Position numbers and translations under genes: made by a program | The notes under the pieces: model-generated | What the model saw: the letters and a program-made list of their open reading frames with translations, nothing else | Databases searched by the model: none | Told to the model about the DNA's origin: nothing | Assembly: GCA_033439295.1 (NCBI GenBank) | Contig: JAVTLE010000016.1 | Location: forward strand, 434,001-498,000 | Origin: Deuterostichococcus epilithicus | Lineage: Eukaryota; Chlorophyta; Trebouxiophyceae; Prasiolales; Stichococcaceae | Direction: 5' to 3' | Length of the DNA: 64,000 nt | Shown here: piece by piece, positions 12,501-23,900 of the stretch | How positions within the stretch are numbered: the first letter of the stretch is position 1 | How the letters are laid out: the number at the start of each line of letters is the position of its first letter

Positions 12501-12644
12501 GTGCGGGTGCAGCTGCTGAACGCGGGGCACTGCCCGCACGACGAGGCGCCGGAGGCCGTCAACGCGGGGCTGCTGGAGTTTCTGGAGACAGTCTCGCTGG
12601 GCGCCGACAAGGGGCCCACGGCAGAGGCGCTGCTCGCGGCTTGA
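6551..12644 (+). CDS. Photolyase N-terminal domain fused to alpha/beta-hydrolase
   Basis: Exons 6551-6734, 7019-7172, 7759-7868, 8140-8281, 8532-8660, 8920-9103, 9487-9608, 10199-10403, 10796-10988, 11337-11449, 11660-11811, 12152-12264, 12466-12644; all in phase, 659 aa. Residues 1-130 are the alpha/beta antenna domain of the cryptochrome/photolyase family (QVWLKHDLRLDDHPG; VVTEEEVEYR). The long helical FAD-binding domain is not recognisable; only GSFPAVFG and ALGLLSRRRV recall it. From about 345 an alpha/beta-hydrolase follows: LLVHGFGAFGEQW (oxyanion loop), AGNSIGGY (nucleophile Ser), LQGALDPLND (acid) and NAGHCPHDE (His). The order matches Arabidopsis AT4G25290, probably chloroplast-targeted, substrate unknown. 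Intron 2 is GC-AG. ATG 6551 is the first in frame; an upstream exon is possible. Confidence 0.87.
6898..6960 (+). repeat. Decayed copy of exon 2 start inside intron 1
   Basis: Matches 7013-7075 with scattered changes, including the CGCAG acceptor and the first codons of the exon. An ATG-to-TGA change and lost phase show it is not used. Confidence 0.8.
9210..9341 (-). other. 43-codon antisense ORF inside intron 6 of the fusion gene
   Basis: Reads ATG 9341 to TAG 9210 on the minus strand. The product has a natural-looking composition (HELELLHDRHKSVGCRLLFD, then RKLEELAHGTIAKWNSN). I do not recognise a family. It may be a gene relic, a short exon or chance. Confidence 0.25.
10042..10099 (+). 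repeat. Decayed copy of exon 8 start in intron 7
   Basis: Resembles 10199-10256, including a near-identical 22-base core starting at GCGGCACTGG in both. A TGA follows where the exon reads on. Not usable as an exon. Confidence 0.85.
10449..10566 (+). repeat. Decayed copy of exon 8 end in intron 8
   Basis: Parallels 10290-10407: GGTGCACGG, then TTGGCG-like spacing, GAGCAGTGG and finally GAGGTGCG, which is the donor junction of exon 8. Internal changes destroy the frame. Confidence 0.85.
11041..11105 (+). repeat. Decayed copy of exon 9 end in intron 9
   Basis: Parallels 10926-10989, the part coding for the nucleophile elbow (GNSIGGY): GCAACTCCACCGGAGGCTGC against GCAACTCCATCGGCGGCTAC. Confidence 0.8.
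11571..11604 (+). repeat. Decayed copy of part of exon 11 in intron 10
   Basis: TGGAGCGGCCCATCGG then AACCTGGCGC parallels 11689-11722 in the exon that follows. Confidence 0.65.
12074..12102. repeat. Intronic CAG run
   Basis: About nine CAG triplets in intron 11 of the fusion gene. Non-coding here, unlike the coding CAG runs at 18988 and 20180. Confidence 0.9.
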
Positions 12645-13485
12645 CTCGATTTTCGCATGGCTTTGCAGAGGCGGCAGGCGTGCGAGGGCGCTGCTGCCAT
12701 TCATGGTTGATGCTAATTCATTTTTGCCGCGTCATTGTTCAGCGTTCAATGGGGTTTGGGTGGGACAACACCCTTGCAGCAAGGCATTGAAGCGGCGTTT
12801 CGTGTACAGCAGGGACGAAGGCAGTTTCCACGGAGTGACCTGCGATCATTGTGGTTGGAACTGCACTGCACCGTTTGAAAGTCGAGCAAATCCTACTTCG
12901 ACGAACTTATTCTACACCAGTACGTGTTGTCTTCGCTTATAAATGGTCAGCAGCCTGCAAATGTATACTGTATCTCACGACCTGAAGCACGAAGCAGACC
13001 ACTTGCAAGCGGAGAAGCGAATGTTGTGTGGTGCGCAGCAGGCACCTGCCTGCTGCCACTGCGCCTGCGCAACCCTGTGGCTGCGCGTTGATGCAACGCC
13101 AAATGCTGCCACCCGCCGCTAGCAGGGTGGCAGAGCGCGCAAGCAAGGGATGGCAGGTGCCACATGCGCTGGTACTCCAGCTGCTGTCGCTGCCGCTACT
13201 GCGGTCGCTGCCGCCACGCTCCCTCCATCCCAGCACAGTTTCGGGCCCACCGCTTGCATGGCTGAAAGAGGCACGACCGCTGCGGTGCGACTGCCAAGCG
13301 CAATGGCGACCCGCCAGAGCGCCGTAGGTCCCCATGCCCAGACTTGGGCCTCCACGCAGCAGCCAGCTCAGGTGGCGCGGCTGCCCGGTCCGCCGCAGCC
13401 TGCTTGGCTGTCGCTGCCGCCCGGCGCCGCAGCCGGCCGGCTCCAAAGAGCTTCTCCCGGGACCAGGGCGCCCCGCAGCTGCGGC
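12645..13485. other. Convergent 3' intergenic region
   Basis: Lies between the tail ends of the fusion gene (+) and UBC12 (-). No conserved exon is visible; presumably the two 3' untranslated regions and polyadenylation sites. Confidence 0.5.
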
Positions 13486-15685
13486 TCAGGAGGCGCGGCA
13501 GGGAGGGAAGTAGCCGCTGCCGATGTGGGCGCCGCGCACGATGGCGGACTGCACCTGCCGCTCGAAGACGCCGCGCTGCGCGACCAGCGCCTCCGCCGCC
13601 TCCTTGTTCAGCGGGTCGTCCGGGTTGGGGTCCTGCCAGCAGGAAGACAAATCCCTATTAGATGTGGGAAAACCTGAATGCCAGCAGCTCGAGACCGAAG
13701 TTTGGCAGAGTTTCGGCCGCCAGCGCCTCCTCTGCCTCGTTGGTCAGCAAGTCGTCCGGCTGCTGGTGTGGGGAAGTTGTAGGCAAAGCGGAGTGAACCC
13801 TGTGACAAAAGTTCCATTGACTTTATGGCAGGGAGACGAGGGTGGATGGAAACCAGGATGGTTTGGAGTCGAGGGTTAGGTGGCAGCCAGGAACAGGAGT
13901 TCAAGGCCAACACCCAAGGACAGAACACATGACATTGGGGAAGGAGTTCATGACTCAGGATGGAACAGAAAGCTGATGCCGTACACTACAGGTTTGATGG
14001 AGAGGCTTCCTGCCTCCCGCTTGGACCGCAGGTTGGGGTCTGGGATTTCATGAATATGCCAGGAACAAGATGTTGAGGCCGGACACCACGGATCTGAAAC
14101 CCAACACCGGATAGATTCTGGGCAGTGTGGATAGGGTGTAAGAGTTCAGATGGTGCCAAAAAAGGACCGCACCAGGAACAGGAAGTTGAGGCCGTACACC
14201 ACGGAGTTGATGCTCAGCACCGGCTTCCAGTCCTCCCGCAGGATGTTGAGGCAGATGTTGCCCTCCGTGTCGATGTTGGGGTGGTACACCTACACACGCA
14301 GGCGCCGGGGCCCCAGATGTCAGGTACGTTCGTTAGGCGGGTGTCACCCAAAACACCGCCGCCCATGGCGGAACGTCAAGGCGGTACGGGCTTGCGAGCG
14401 ACGTTCAGATGGCGGCATACCGAGCTGCATCCAGGTGCGCTGGTCGGCGTCTGATTGAAGGCTCTGCGGCAAGGGGCAAGGCTGCAACGCCTCGAGGGGC
14501 CCACCTTTGTAAGGCACTTGACCTTGGGGGCGTCGTGCGGGTAGCCTGTCGAGATGTTGAAGTCGAAGACAAAGGCGCCCCCCCTGCAGCGGCGCATGTC
14601 GGGGCCGTCAGATGCTGTGCGTGCGAGCAGTCCCCTGGATGCCAGACTCATGCAGGGTGCAGGGTTGCGCACGGTGCCACAGCAAGATATGCTTGGTGCT
14701 CAAAGCATAGGAGCCGGCAGCAGCACCCCACAGCAGCCCAGGCATGCACATGAGGTAGTAAGTCATGTCTGACACTATGGCCTTGCAGACCAGCAGGTTG
14801 GCTCATTTCGAAAGCTGCGCATGATGGGGGATATCTGGGCCACTCCAACACCTGCAGGCGACCCCGCACAGCAGCGGGCAGGCATGCCACGCGCCACTTG
14901 CCTGTAGATGCCCTCGTCAGGGCACATGGTGATCTGGAAGTGGAGCAGCTTGTCCTTGCCGTCCACAAAGGAGATGGTCGCCCCCCGCGGCAGGTTCAGC
15001 TCCGATATGTCTGCATGCAATGCGGCGCGCAGATCCATCCAGCAGCGGAGGCGGGAGAGCGTGCCATGGGCACTGCATGTTCTGTGGTACCCTGGAATGT
15101 GCCGTTGTCGAATGGGTTTCTGCTGCAAAGGATTCGAGTCTGCGTGCATGCATACGCATGATGCGGGTGCGTGCACGCTGTGCATACCTTTCTGCACTCT
15201 GAGCTCGCCCGCCGACTGCCGCACACCCTTGCCGTTGTTGGCCGCAGCGTCCTTCTTCTGCTTCTCCTGAGTCGGAACAACACGCAGCTGCTTGTCACCG
15301 CTGGATTGATGGCTTCTATCTGGTCCACCCGTATTTGCTGGGTGCGGCGCACGCGAAAGCTTTCGTGGCAGGCTCCCGGTTCATCGGTCGTGAGGACACA
15401 TTCGAGCTGCTGCTTCACCGGCTGATCTCAAAAGCTGGCAGCAGAAGCCGCTGCGGTCTCCCCCAGCGTGGCAAGCCCGGGTAGGAACGACCACGTGCTG
15501 AGCAAGCGGGTGGACCATTGCAGGCGAAAGCGGGCTGACAGGTCATGCTGTGAGCATGTACAGACGCAATGAATGACACTGCAGGCCATGCGGGAAGTTT
15601 GCTTGCAGAAGGCTCGACTAGGCGCGCAGGAACCGTGAAGCAGTTGTGCGTGGAAACGCACCTTGACTGAGAATAGCTTTATCAT
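13486..15685 (-). CDS. UBC12: NEDD8-conjugating enzyme E2 (UBC12)
   Basis: Accepts NEDD8/RUB1 from the AXR1-ECR1 E1 as a thioester and passes it to cullins. Exons 15685-15662, 15266-15188, 15010-14902, 14583-14505, 14289-14173, 13632-13486; all in phase, 184 aa, the usual family length. It starts MIKLFSVK, the E1-docking N-terminal extension that marks UBC12 among E2s. The UBC fold follows, with [33 protein letters not shown] carrying the catalytic Cys (about residue 110), and [14 protein letters not shown] near the C-terminus. Intron 3 is GC-AG with a consensus GCAAGT donor. Intron 5 (540 bp) is largely built of decayed copies of exons 5 and 6. The first exon codes for only eight residues. 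Confidence 0.96.
13710..13772 (-). repeat. Decayed copy of UBC12 exon 6 in intron 5
   Basis: On the plus strand CAGCGCCTCC, then GCCTCGTTGGTCAGCAAGTC, parallels 13586-13638 in the exon. The acceptor region is partly kept. Confidence 0.85.
13887..13910 (-). repeat. Short decayed copy of UBC12 exon 5 end
   Basis: CCAGGAACAGGAGTTCAAGG parallels the exon 5/donor junction at 14171-14194. Confidence 0.65.
13958..14036 (-). repeat. Decayed copy of UBC12 exon 5 in intron 5
   Basis: Runs parallel to about 14175-14250: GAACAG, GTACACTAC, TTGATG, GGCTTCC and CTCCCGC blocks keep order and spacing. Confidence 0.8.
14058..14120 (-). repeat. Second decayed copy of UBC12 exon 5
   Basis: GCCAGGAACAAGATGTTGAG and then GACACCACGGA, CAACACCGG parallel 14170-14233 in exon 5. 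It lies next to the true exon, with the same orientation. Confidence 0.85.
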
Positions 15686-17941
15686 GCTGCCCTACTGTAC
15701 GAAGGCGCTAGAGAGCGCGTCGGTGGTGTCGCGTGCGCCTCAGGACTGAGCACGGAAGACAGGGTTGGCAAATCCTCGACACCTGTGAGGATTCCAGTTT
15801 GTCCGGCCAGAAACACGACGCGCGCCACTTGTTGGGAGCTGCCGTCAGGGTACGCGCAACCGCCAAGAAAATATAGACACGTTAGCTGAGCGCGAATCGG
15901 CGAGTACGAGCTGAGGGAGTCTTGTGCGAAGCCATTCAGACTGGCTGCAGGGTGGGCCAGGGCCGCTGTTTAGCCATTCGGCGGTCGAATGCCGGACCGG
16001 CCCGTTGAATGCTTCTGATCTCCATCTTCATGCTCCCAAAGACTCTGGACAGAGGAAAACCGTGGCGACGATCAAGTGTGCGAATGACGTCCTGCGCACC
16101 GCCCGCTTGCAGCTGCCCCGCATGCAGCAGTGCTGTTCAAGCTCAGATCCGGTGGAGTGCCTCCAGGGCCGCTCAGAGTTCATGACTGTGATTGCAACAT
16201 GGTGATGCGAAGCGAGGCGATGCTGCGCAAGTCCGTGCGGAGCGGCATCCTAGGGCGAGGGTCATCCACCTCCCAGCTACGCGAGCGTTCGATGCTGTGA
16301 CTGCAAACGCCTGCAATGCATGAGGTCACAGTTCAAGACGGCTGAAGTTGAGCAGAGGCTTGCGATTGACACACAAAGATGAGCGAGAGGGAGGTTCACC
16401 AGTTTGTCGATCGAGCACATACCGGGTGATACACATTTGCAGCCGAACATGCCCATAGCATGTAAAGCAGCAGGTGCGGTCCGTGGTCGCGATGGCGGCC
16501 ACCTGATGCTTGTATCATATCATCGAAACCTTTGCCTCCGCCTGCACATGAAATGCCTGCCTGAACACTCTTCAGGGTAAATGCCTGCATGCTGTGACCC
16601 AATGGAGTTTGCCGATTCAGACACAGTGGTTTACTATGCTGATGTGCTATGCCCATGGAATCAAGATCCATCGTGAATGACTGCAGCTCAAAAGCCTTGC
16701 AGCCTACTTCAAACACACATGGGCGCCAGAGGCCTGTCCAGCATCACCGACCCCATGATTCAACTTCATGCCGGTCATGCATGTGAACAGCGTCGATGCG
16801 ACGGGGCGGCATTTTACCTTGTGCACCAATATACTGCTCATGCCTGTGCGTCACTCATACTCTTTCCCCTCCTGCATCCTGCAGCAGACATATGCAAACG
16901 GCTGTATCACTGGTTGAGGCTCCCCGCCTGCCAAAATGGTTGGTCAGTGCCGCCGCTTCTTCCTTGAACAAGCCCAGAGCTCGCCAGAAGTGCACAGGAC
17001 GAGTTCGGGGCTGGTTGTGGCGAAATGCAAGACACTAATGCCGTTGTGTGCAATCTGCATGGACATGCAATGCTTGCCATCGCGCAGGAAGGCTCAGCGT
17101 TCGGATTTCGACATGCCGCAAGCGCCTGCTGTGCGATTACCCCTGGACGGGCCCGTGCAGCGGCACAGCTGTCTCAGATAAGATCAAGTAGAAGTCACTG
17201 CCTTCCTGCGTCCTGAACATGGAGCACTGGTGCATGCGTTGCTGTTTCAAATCCAAGGCCTCACCTGAAGATTCAAGCTACCTCGAACACCGCCTGCATG
17301 GCGGCAAGGCGCGGCTTGCGCGACATGCCTAACAGACGGTCCGTCCGACGCTGCACAGATGCAAAGGAAACTTTACTTGCTGTGGTGCGATGTCATATCC
17401 TATGTGTCGGAGATGCCGCGTCAGGAGAGCGGCAGAGCACGCTATGTCATTTGCCCTCTTTCAGCATTTTGATCACTCCTGCGATCCAAAAGGCATCACG
17501 ACTCGCGTTCTGCCGTGCCTTGAGCTGGCAGCCACGTCCAACAGGGATGAGTTGAGCACCGGGGCCCACCCGGCCCTCGAGTGCTCTAGCGCTGGGCCTA
17601 TTGTTCTGGCTGCAGAAGCCGCGAAAGGAACAGGCCATCATGGTGAGCAGCCTACTGCCCGCCTGCTGACTGATTGCCGTCCAAATCAGCAGAAGGCATC
17701 ACCTAGCTGGTGGCAGCTGCATGCAAGCAGTTTGGCCTGCCAACGCGCAACATCCACAAGCAACGCGCTCGCGAAATATGGCATTTTCCTTGACCCGCAG
17801 CCCGCCTGTGCTGAATGATGTGCATGCAGGGCTTGCATGCGCACCGGCCGCTTCTGCTGCAAGTGCTGCTGCCACCCTTGCTGCTCCGGCCGTCAGGGCA
17901 TTGCTGCCTCACGCCCAAATCGAAGGAATTTGTCGTTGCAG
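15686..17941. other. Divergent intergenic region, possible hidden 5' exons
   Basis: Between the UBC12 start and the first exon I can support of the demethylase gene. A possible 27-bp microexon at 17616-17642 (KPRKEQAIM, AG before and GT after, phase 0) could lead into that gene. The true start codon of the demethylase gene was not found. Nothing else is recognisable. Confidence 0.45.
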
Positions 17942-20900
17942 GAACGAGCTGACGAATACCGACAGGCGGCCATCACGGCGCACGAATCGTACAGCTCCAT
18001 GCGCCAGCGCATTCTGGAGGATGCTGCCGTGCGCCGCATGCACCTGGACGCACACGTGCAGGTCCGTAGCGGAACGATGCATCGCAAGTGTCTGCCTTCC
18101 GGCAGGGTGCACATCTGCGCGCCACACCCAGGAACCTGGGTACGGACGAGCTTGCCGACGTGGTATGCATGATATGGTAAGGGATCTTGCAGCGAACATC
18201 GGGTGTTTCAGTCCAGGGCGAGCCCGAGCCGAGTGTCAAGTGCCAGAATTGAGCCAACCCTCGACTGTACTCTGCGCAGGCGGAGGAGCGTGGCATAGGC
18301 AGCATGCTGGAGCGGGCGCGAGGCCTGCAGCGGCAGGAGGAAGACCTCGCAGCCTGGCTGCAGGACGAGCGTGGCCCACCGCCGCACGTGAGCCTGCCGC
18401 CGCCGCCGCCGCTGCGCGACGCTGTTCGGGGTCCTGTCCCCGGCAGCCGGAGGCCGTCGGATGACGCAGAGGACTCTGCGGTGAGGAGAGACCACTGGCA
18501 GTCTGGCGTCGCCATGCATGCCTTTGTCATGGCTAGAAGAACATAAGAATGAACGTCGCAGAGTCCAATCTATGTATCGCACATTCGTAACCATATCCAT
18601 TCCTTCAGGCGGCGCTATCCACTGATCTCGATGCGGAACTCCGGCATACATCCCCTACAAAGTTGCCTATGGCGTCCTGACCCTCGTTCACAGGCGGAGT
18701 ACTTCTCAGACGGACTTGAGGGCGAGGAGCACGAGGAGCCTGCGGGCGCGCCGCGGCTGAGTGGCCACTCCCCCGCTGCCGCCGCTGCCGGCGCAAATGA
18801 AGCTCCACAGCCTGACACCGATGCGCCGCCCGGCATGCTGCCGGGCAGGGCGGCGGAGTTCGCCGCGCCCTGGGCGCCGTCGGAGCTGCCGCCTGCGTTA
18901 GCAAGCTCGGCGCTGCTGGCGGGCGGCCCGCCGCAGGGCACCCCTGGCTCTGGCGGCGCCGGCGGCCCGGACGCATCGCCGTCAGAGCAGCAGCAGCAGC
19001 AGCAGCAGCCAGCAGGTCAGCAGCAAGCCGCGGAGCACCGGGCACTCGAGGAATTGCCCCAGCAGCAGCAGCCTGCACAGGCGGAGCCACATGTGGAGCC
19101 GCCGCTTGGCTTCATGGTGCCCCGTGCGGTGGCGTTGCAGGTGCAAGCTTGTACCGCAGGCGTGCAGAACGCAGAGGCTCTGTTTGCCATTGCAGCAACC
19201 CTGATCGCCTATCGGAGCAGAAGTGCTTGCAGCTCCACGCCCGCCACCCTGGGGCAAGCACCACTGTTTACACTTCTAAGACTAGCAGGCTGCATCCTGC
19301 CTTTAACTGGAGTGAGCTGCGGTCATTATCAGCACGCAGAAGCCATTCAAGCCTCTTGAAAAGCGCTGCCTTCTGCATGGATCAGGAGCCGGGCAGCACT
19401 GGCAGCAGCCCACGATCTGGCCGCCGCGAGTCGCGCGGCGTGGGCGGGGGCGGCATGTTTGCCGCCGCTTTTGCCGGCGTGCAGAAGAACCGCAACCTCC
19501 AGCAGCGTAACGGCAGCAGCAGCCGGCCCGGCAGCGCTCCGACAAAAGCGTGCACTGCTACAGCCTCGCCCAAGAGCGAGGTCGACGGCTCGAGGAGCAG
19601 TGAGGCGGGCTTCCAGCGTGGCCGGCCTCGCGCCCCGCCGGGCTTCGGCGACAGTGCCTCTACGAGCCCTGCGCCGAGTATCGATGTATCGCAGCGGCGG
19701 GGCTCTGCCGAGGCCAGCGGCGGCGGGTCAACCACGCCGCCGCCCGGGCCTGCTGGCTGGGGGACAGCAGCAGCGCTCCCCCGGTCCACCGCCGGGCTTT
19801 TCTGGCCCGGCGTTCACGCACAGCCAACACGACGACCTCGGTGGCAGCGCCGGCATGCCGCCGGGCTTCGAGGGGCGCCAGCAGCCCGGCGACACATCGC
19901 GGTGGCAGCAGATGGACCGCTATGGGGGCAATGCCGGCCTGGCGGCCATGAACGGCGGCAATGGCGCTGTGGCGCCGCCGCCGCGGCGCCACCCAGCAGA
20001 GGCGCTGCGCCCGCCGATGCGCGATGCCATAGGTAACGTCCTCGGCGTCGGCGCCACCATGTCCGACATACGGCCCGCAGCCCAGGCGCAGTTGTCGGCG
20101 GCAGCGCCATCCTTCCAGCAGGCGGCGGCGTCGCCGCCACCGCGGCGCGNCCCGCCGCCACCGTTGTCGCCGGCGCAGCAGCAGCCGCTGCAGCAGCAGC
20201 AGCAGCAGCAGCAGTCGGCGCCGCCTGGCCTGATGCACCAGCATGCAGCGCTGCTGCCGCCGGCCACAGCGGACGACCAGCCGCCGCAGGCGCAGCCGAA
20301 CTGGCAGAAAGGCCAGTATCATGGCCAGTACCTGCAGCACCAGCAGCAGAGCGGCCGGACGGGGCGGCCGCTGTCGCCCGGCGCATCGGACTTCGCTGCG
20401 CCCGGCGGCATTCGCTCGGGGGCGTCGCCCAAGCCGCTGGACGCCTTGTCGGCACACGGCGGCAGCGCTGGCGGCGGCGGCAGTGCCAACGGCAGGACCG
20501 GCGGCAGCGTGCGTGGCAGCTCGGCCAACGGCGGCGGCGGTGGCAGGCCCCTTTCCAGGGATGGATCGTCACAGGGTGTGCCTGGCTCCGCGGCCCATGC
20601 GCCAGAGACATGCCCACCCGACGGGCTGGCGACCGCAACCGCGCCGCCGCCCGTCAGCCTGGCAGCCACCGAAGACGGCATGGAGCCGGACAACGATGCC
20701 GAGGTGCTTTAGGGTTTGGGGTCTGGGGTTCTCTCTCATTCGTGCTCGCAGCCCCAGTGCAGAAGCCTCAGTGCTGACATCATCTGTCGGAGCCGGGTCA
20801 GCACAGGCGCGCGTGCCTGCAGCGGCAGGCTTGGCACCGCTTCCCAGCCGCCGGCAGCATGCCACCACGTCGCAGCACCAACTCATGCTGCAAGTGTCCG

Positions 20901-23900
20901 CTCTTCCGTGCAGGGCTCGCAGCTGCACATGCAGGACTGCGGCAAGGCGCCGCCGGGCGAGCTGCCGCAGCCTACCTGGGCGCAGGCCCACAACATCACG
21001 CACGACCCCGCCCTCGGCGGCGCCGAAGGTGTTCCAATGGACCCCCCCTCCAGTTCCCCACCGACCCACGGCGGAGCTCCTGCCCGGCCCCGCCTGCTCT
21101 GCTCCTTGGGCATGCCCTGTGTACGGATCCAGCAGCAGTGCAAGGCGCCTTGGTCGAAACGGTTTCAGGCTGCAAGCCCAGCCGCATGCCACAAGGTGCT
21201 CACATCTGGCACAACCTAGTTGACCTCGGGCGCTGACCAGCTGCTGCTGGTCACCAGACGCTCTGCCCTTATGCGCAGGCGATTGGCCGGCAGGTGCGGC
21301 GTCCGCAGAGTGCAGCTGGGCAGACACTGTTCACATCTGCACACTGGCTTAAGACGACGTTCACTCTGTTCAGGCGGGCGTCCGTCGAGCGCGGCCTCCG
21401 CAAAGCGCAGCTGGGCTGACGAGTTCTACGACGATGACCCGCCACCGCTTCCGGCGATCGGCGACTTCCCCAGCCTGGGCGGCGGCGCCGGCGGCCCGGC
21501 GCCCGGCGGCGCCTGGCGCAACGCCAACGGCCTCAAAAACGCGAGTGAGGGCTCGCGCCTTGGTTGCCTCAAGGGTTTCTGGGACACTGCTTCAGAGAAG
21601 CGTCAACAGGAAGGGCCGGGGGTTACCATGCGATGTGATTTGCATGCGCAATTGCAGAGGTGGTCCGCGCCCCCATCGATGCTATCATTGCTGGCTCTGC
21701 TGACGTTTCTCTGCTTTCCGTGGTGCATCAGTGGGCACCGATCAACACTGCGCGTGTACTCTGATCAACGAACTGTCGGAGGAGGGCTGCCAGCACGTTC
21801 TGGACAGCAGATGTTCCGTCATCTCCAGCTCTGGGGCGGCGGCTCTGCCACGGCTGCACTCTGCCAGGGCAACCCCTTCCACGCGGGGGTTTCGTGCAGG
21901 GCTCGTGTAGGGACTCGCTCAGCGGACGGGGCGCCTGCTTTGCAACCTCGGTTCCCACAATCTCGTTTCCGGCACCGCCCAATGCGCCAATCGCCGCCTG
22001 AGGGCCTCGATGTGGATCCCGTCCGCGCGGCAGCGAGTCCCGGGGGCCTGGACGCACGGCCGGCCGCGCCGCAGCGGCGGCCCCCGCCGTCGCCCGAGGA
22101 GGTGCTTCGGGAGGAGCGACTGGCGCAGCTGCGGGTGCCCTCCGACGATGCGCCTGATGCTGAGCGTCGCAAGCAGGTGCAATCTCAACACTAAATCCTG
22201 AACCCTGAAGCTCAACAATTGCGAGCTGGCCGGACTGCAAGATCGTCTGTTGGACTTTTGGAAGCCGCCATGCCGTGCCACCCTGTGATGCCGCCCCGCA
22301 ATGTCCAGCAGCAGAGCCCTCTGCTCGTACCGTGAAGAACGGCAGTGACAAGAGCCGTGCAGCGGGCGACACGCATGGCTGGTGTGCCAGACGGGACCGC
22401 ATAGCTCGCTGCTTCGCTGTCGACTCTTGCACCTCCAAACCCCGAAACCCATTCCCGATACAATCTCACGATATTCACCGACCGCAGGTAACGGCCATGC
22501 GCAGCTTCGAGGGGGAGGAGACGATCCGCGGGCGGCGCGTCAACGTGCTGGGGGGCCTGGAGCTGCACAAGAACCTACTGTCCCCCGCGGAGCAGGATAA
22601 CATGATAGAGCACATCCGCTCCTGGGTGGCTGCGGTGCGCCTCCCTGCCGCCTATGCACGGATGATGTTCCCTTGGGTGGTGGTGGCACTTCGCCACCCT
22701 GCCGCCTGTGATCGACGATGTTTTCCTGGGTGGCGGCCGTCGCCAGAGTGCCCGGCCTCCGTGTTGCATCACTGCACGCTGGAGCACGAGCTTGCGTGCA
22801 GTGATGCGACACGGCGGCCGGGCACTCTGGCGAGCTCGTGCTCCAGCGTGCTCAAGTGCGCCGCCGGATGCCATGCGCCGCTGGATTTCCGCAGGATACT
22901 GGCTGCGCGGGGCTGGCAGGCGCACCACACTGGCGCACATAACACACAAACAGCGTACGCAGTCGACAGTGAAGTCGCCAAACCCTCAAGCAAGCCAGAC
23001 TCTGTTTTGTTTCTTGATTTTCTCACCATCTGTCTCACGGCGGTGCCGCAGGGGCGGAGGGGCGAGCTGCGGGGGCGAACCTTCAGCGCCCCTCGCAAAT
23101 GGATGCCGGGCAAGGGCCGCGTCACGGTGCAGTACGGCTGCTGCTACAACTACGCCACTGACCAGCAGGGCCGCCCCAAGGGTGCGATTCACTTTTTTGG
23201 TTTATGCACTCGTTCCCCTGGTCGCTGCTGGCAGTGGGCTTTGGAATTTTTTGCAGCGCCCCTTGGCAGGGAGTGCACGGTGCATCACCTGCTGGGTTGT
23301 CTAGCTAAAGCTGCCGACACTGTGAGGCAAAAGATGCGGAGCCGGTGCCGGGCCGCGTTGGCAGCCTGCATCTGGGAAGTGGAACGGCCACACTTTCCTG
23401 TGATGGACTGGCGGAGCTTCATCAGCCGTCCAAGGTCGCAGCATCCAGCGTCCTGCAGCAGGCGAGGAGAACTGTCGACCGCACGCTCATCTCACCGGCT
23501 CCAACCCAATGCGCACATCCCCGTCCGCCCAGACACGAGGTTGAGGACCGTCGTCTCGCAGGCATCATTGCGGAGGAGGTGGTGGAGCCGCTGCCGCCGA
23601 TCCTCAAGGCGCTGTGCAAGCGGCTGGTGCGCTGGCGCGTCCTGCCGCCCGACCGCGAGCCCGACACCGCCATCGTCAACGTGTACGACACCGGTGCGGC
23701 CCGCTGCTCCCTGCTTTCGCAGCCTTCATGCGCATGTGCAGGTGATGCAGCAGCCGTTGCGCTTGAACTATACACCAGGAAGGAAGCGTTTTGATGATTT
23801 GTGGGTAAGGGCAGCATGGATTTCCTCACATGGATGAGAGCCCAGCTTCTAGGCCCTGGCAGATCACACTCGCAAACCATCAAAGATATTCCGGCAAACA

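Noticed and set aside
18607-18680. Possible extra exon before the one at 18694
   Set aside because: Runs into TGA in the required frame; skipping it keeps phase 0.
19660-20457. Minus-strand open frames opposite the poly-Gln/PPGF exon
   Set aside because: Complement of low-complexity coding sequence; composition only mirrors the plus strand.
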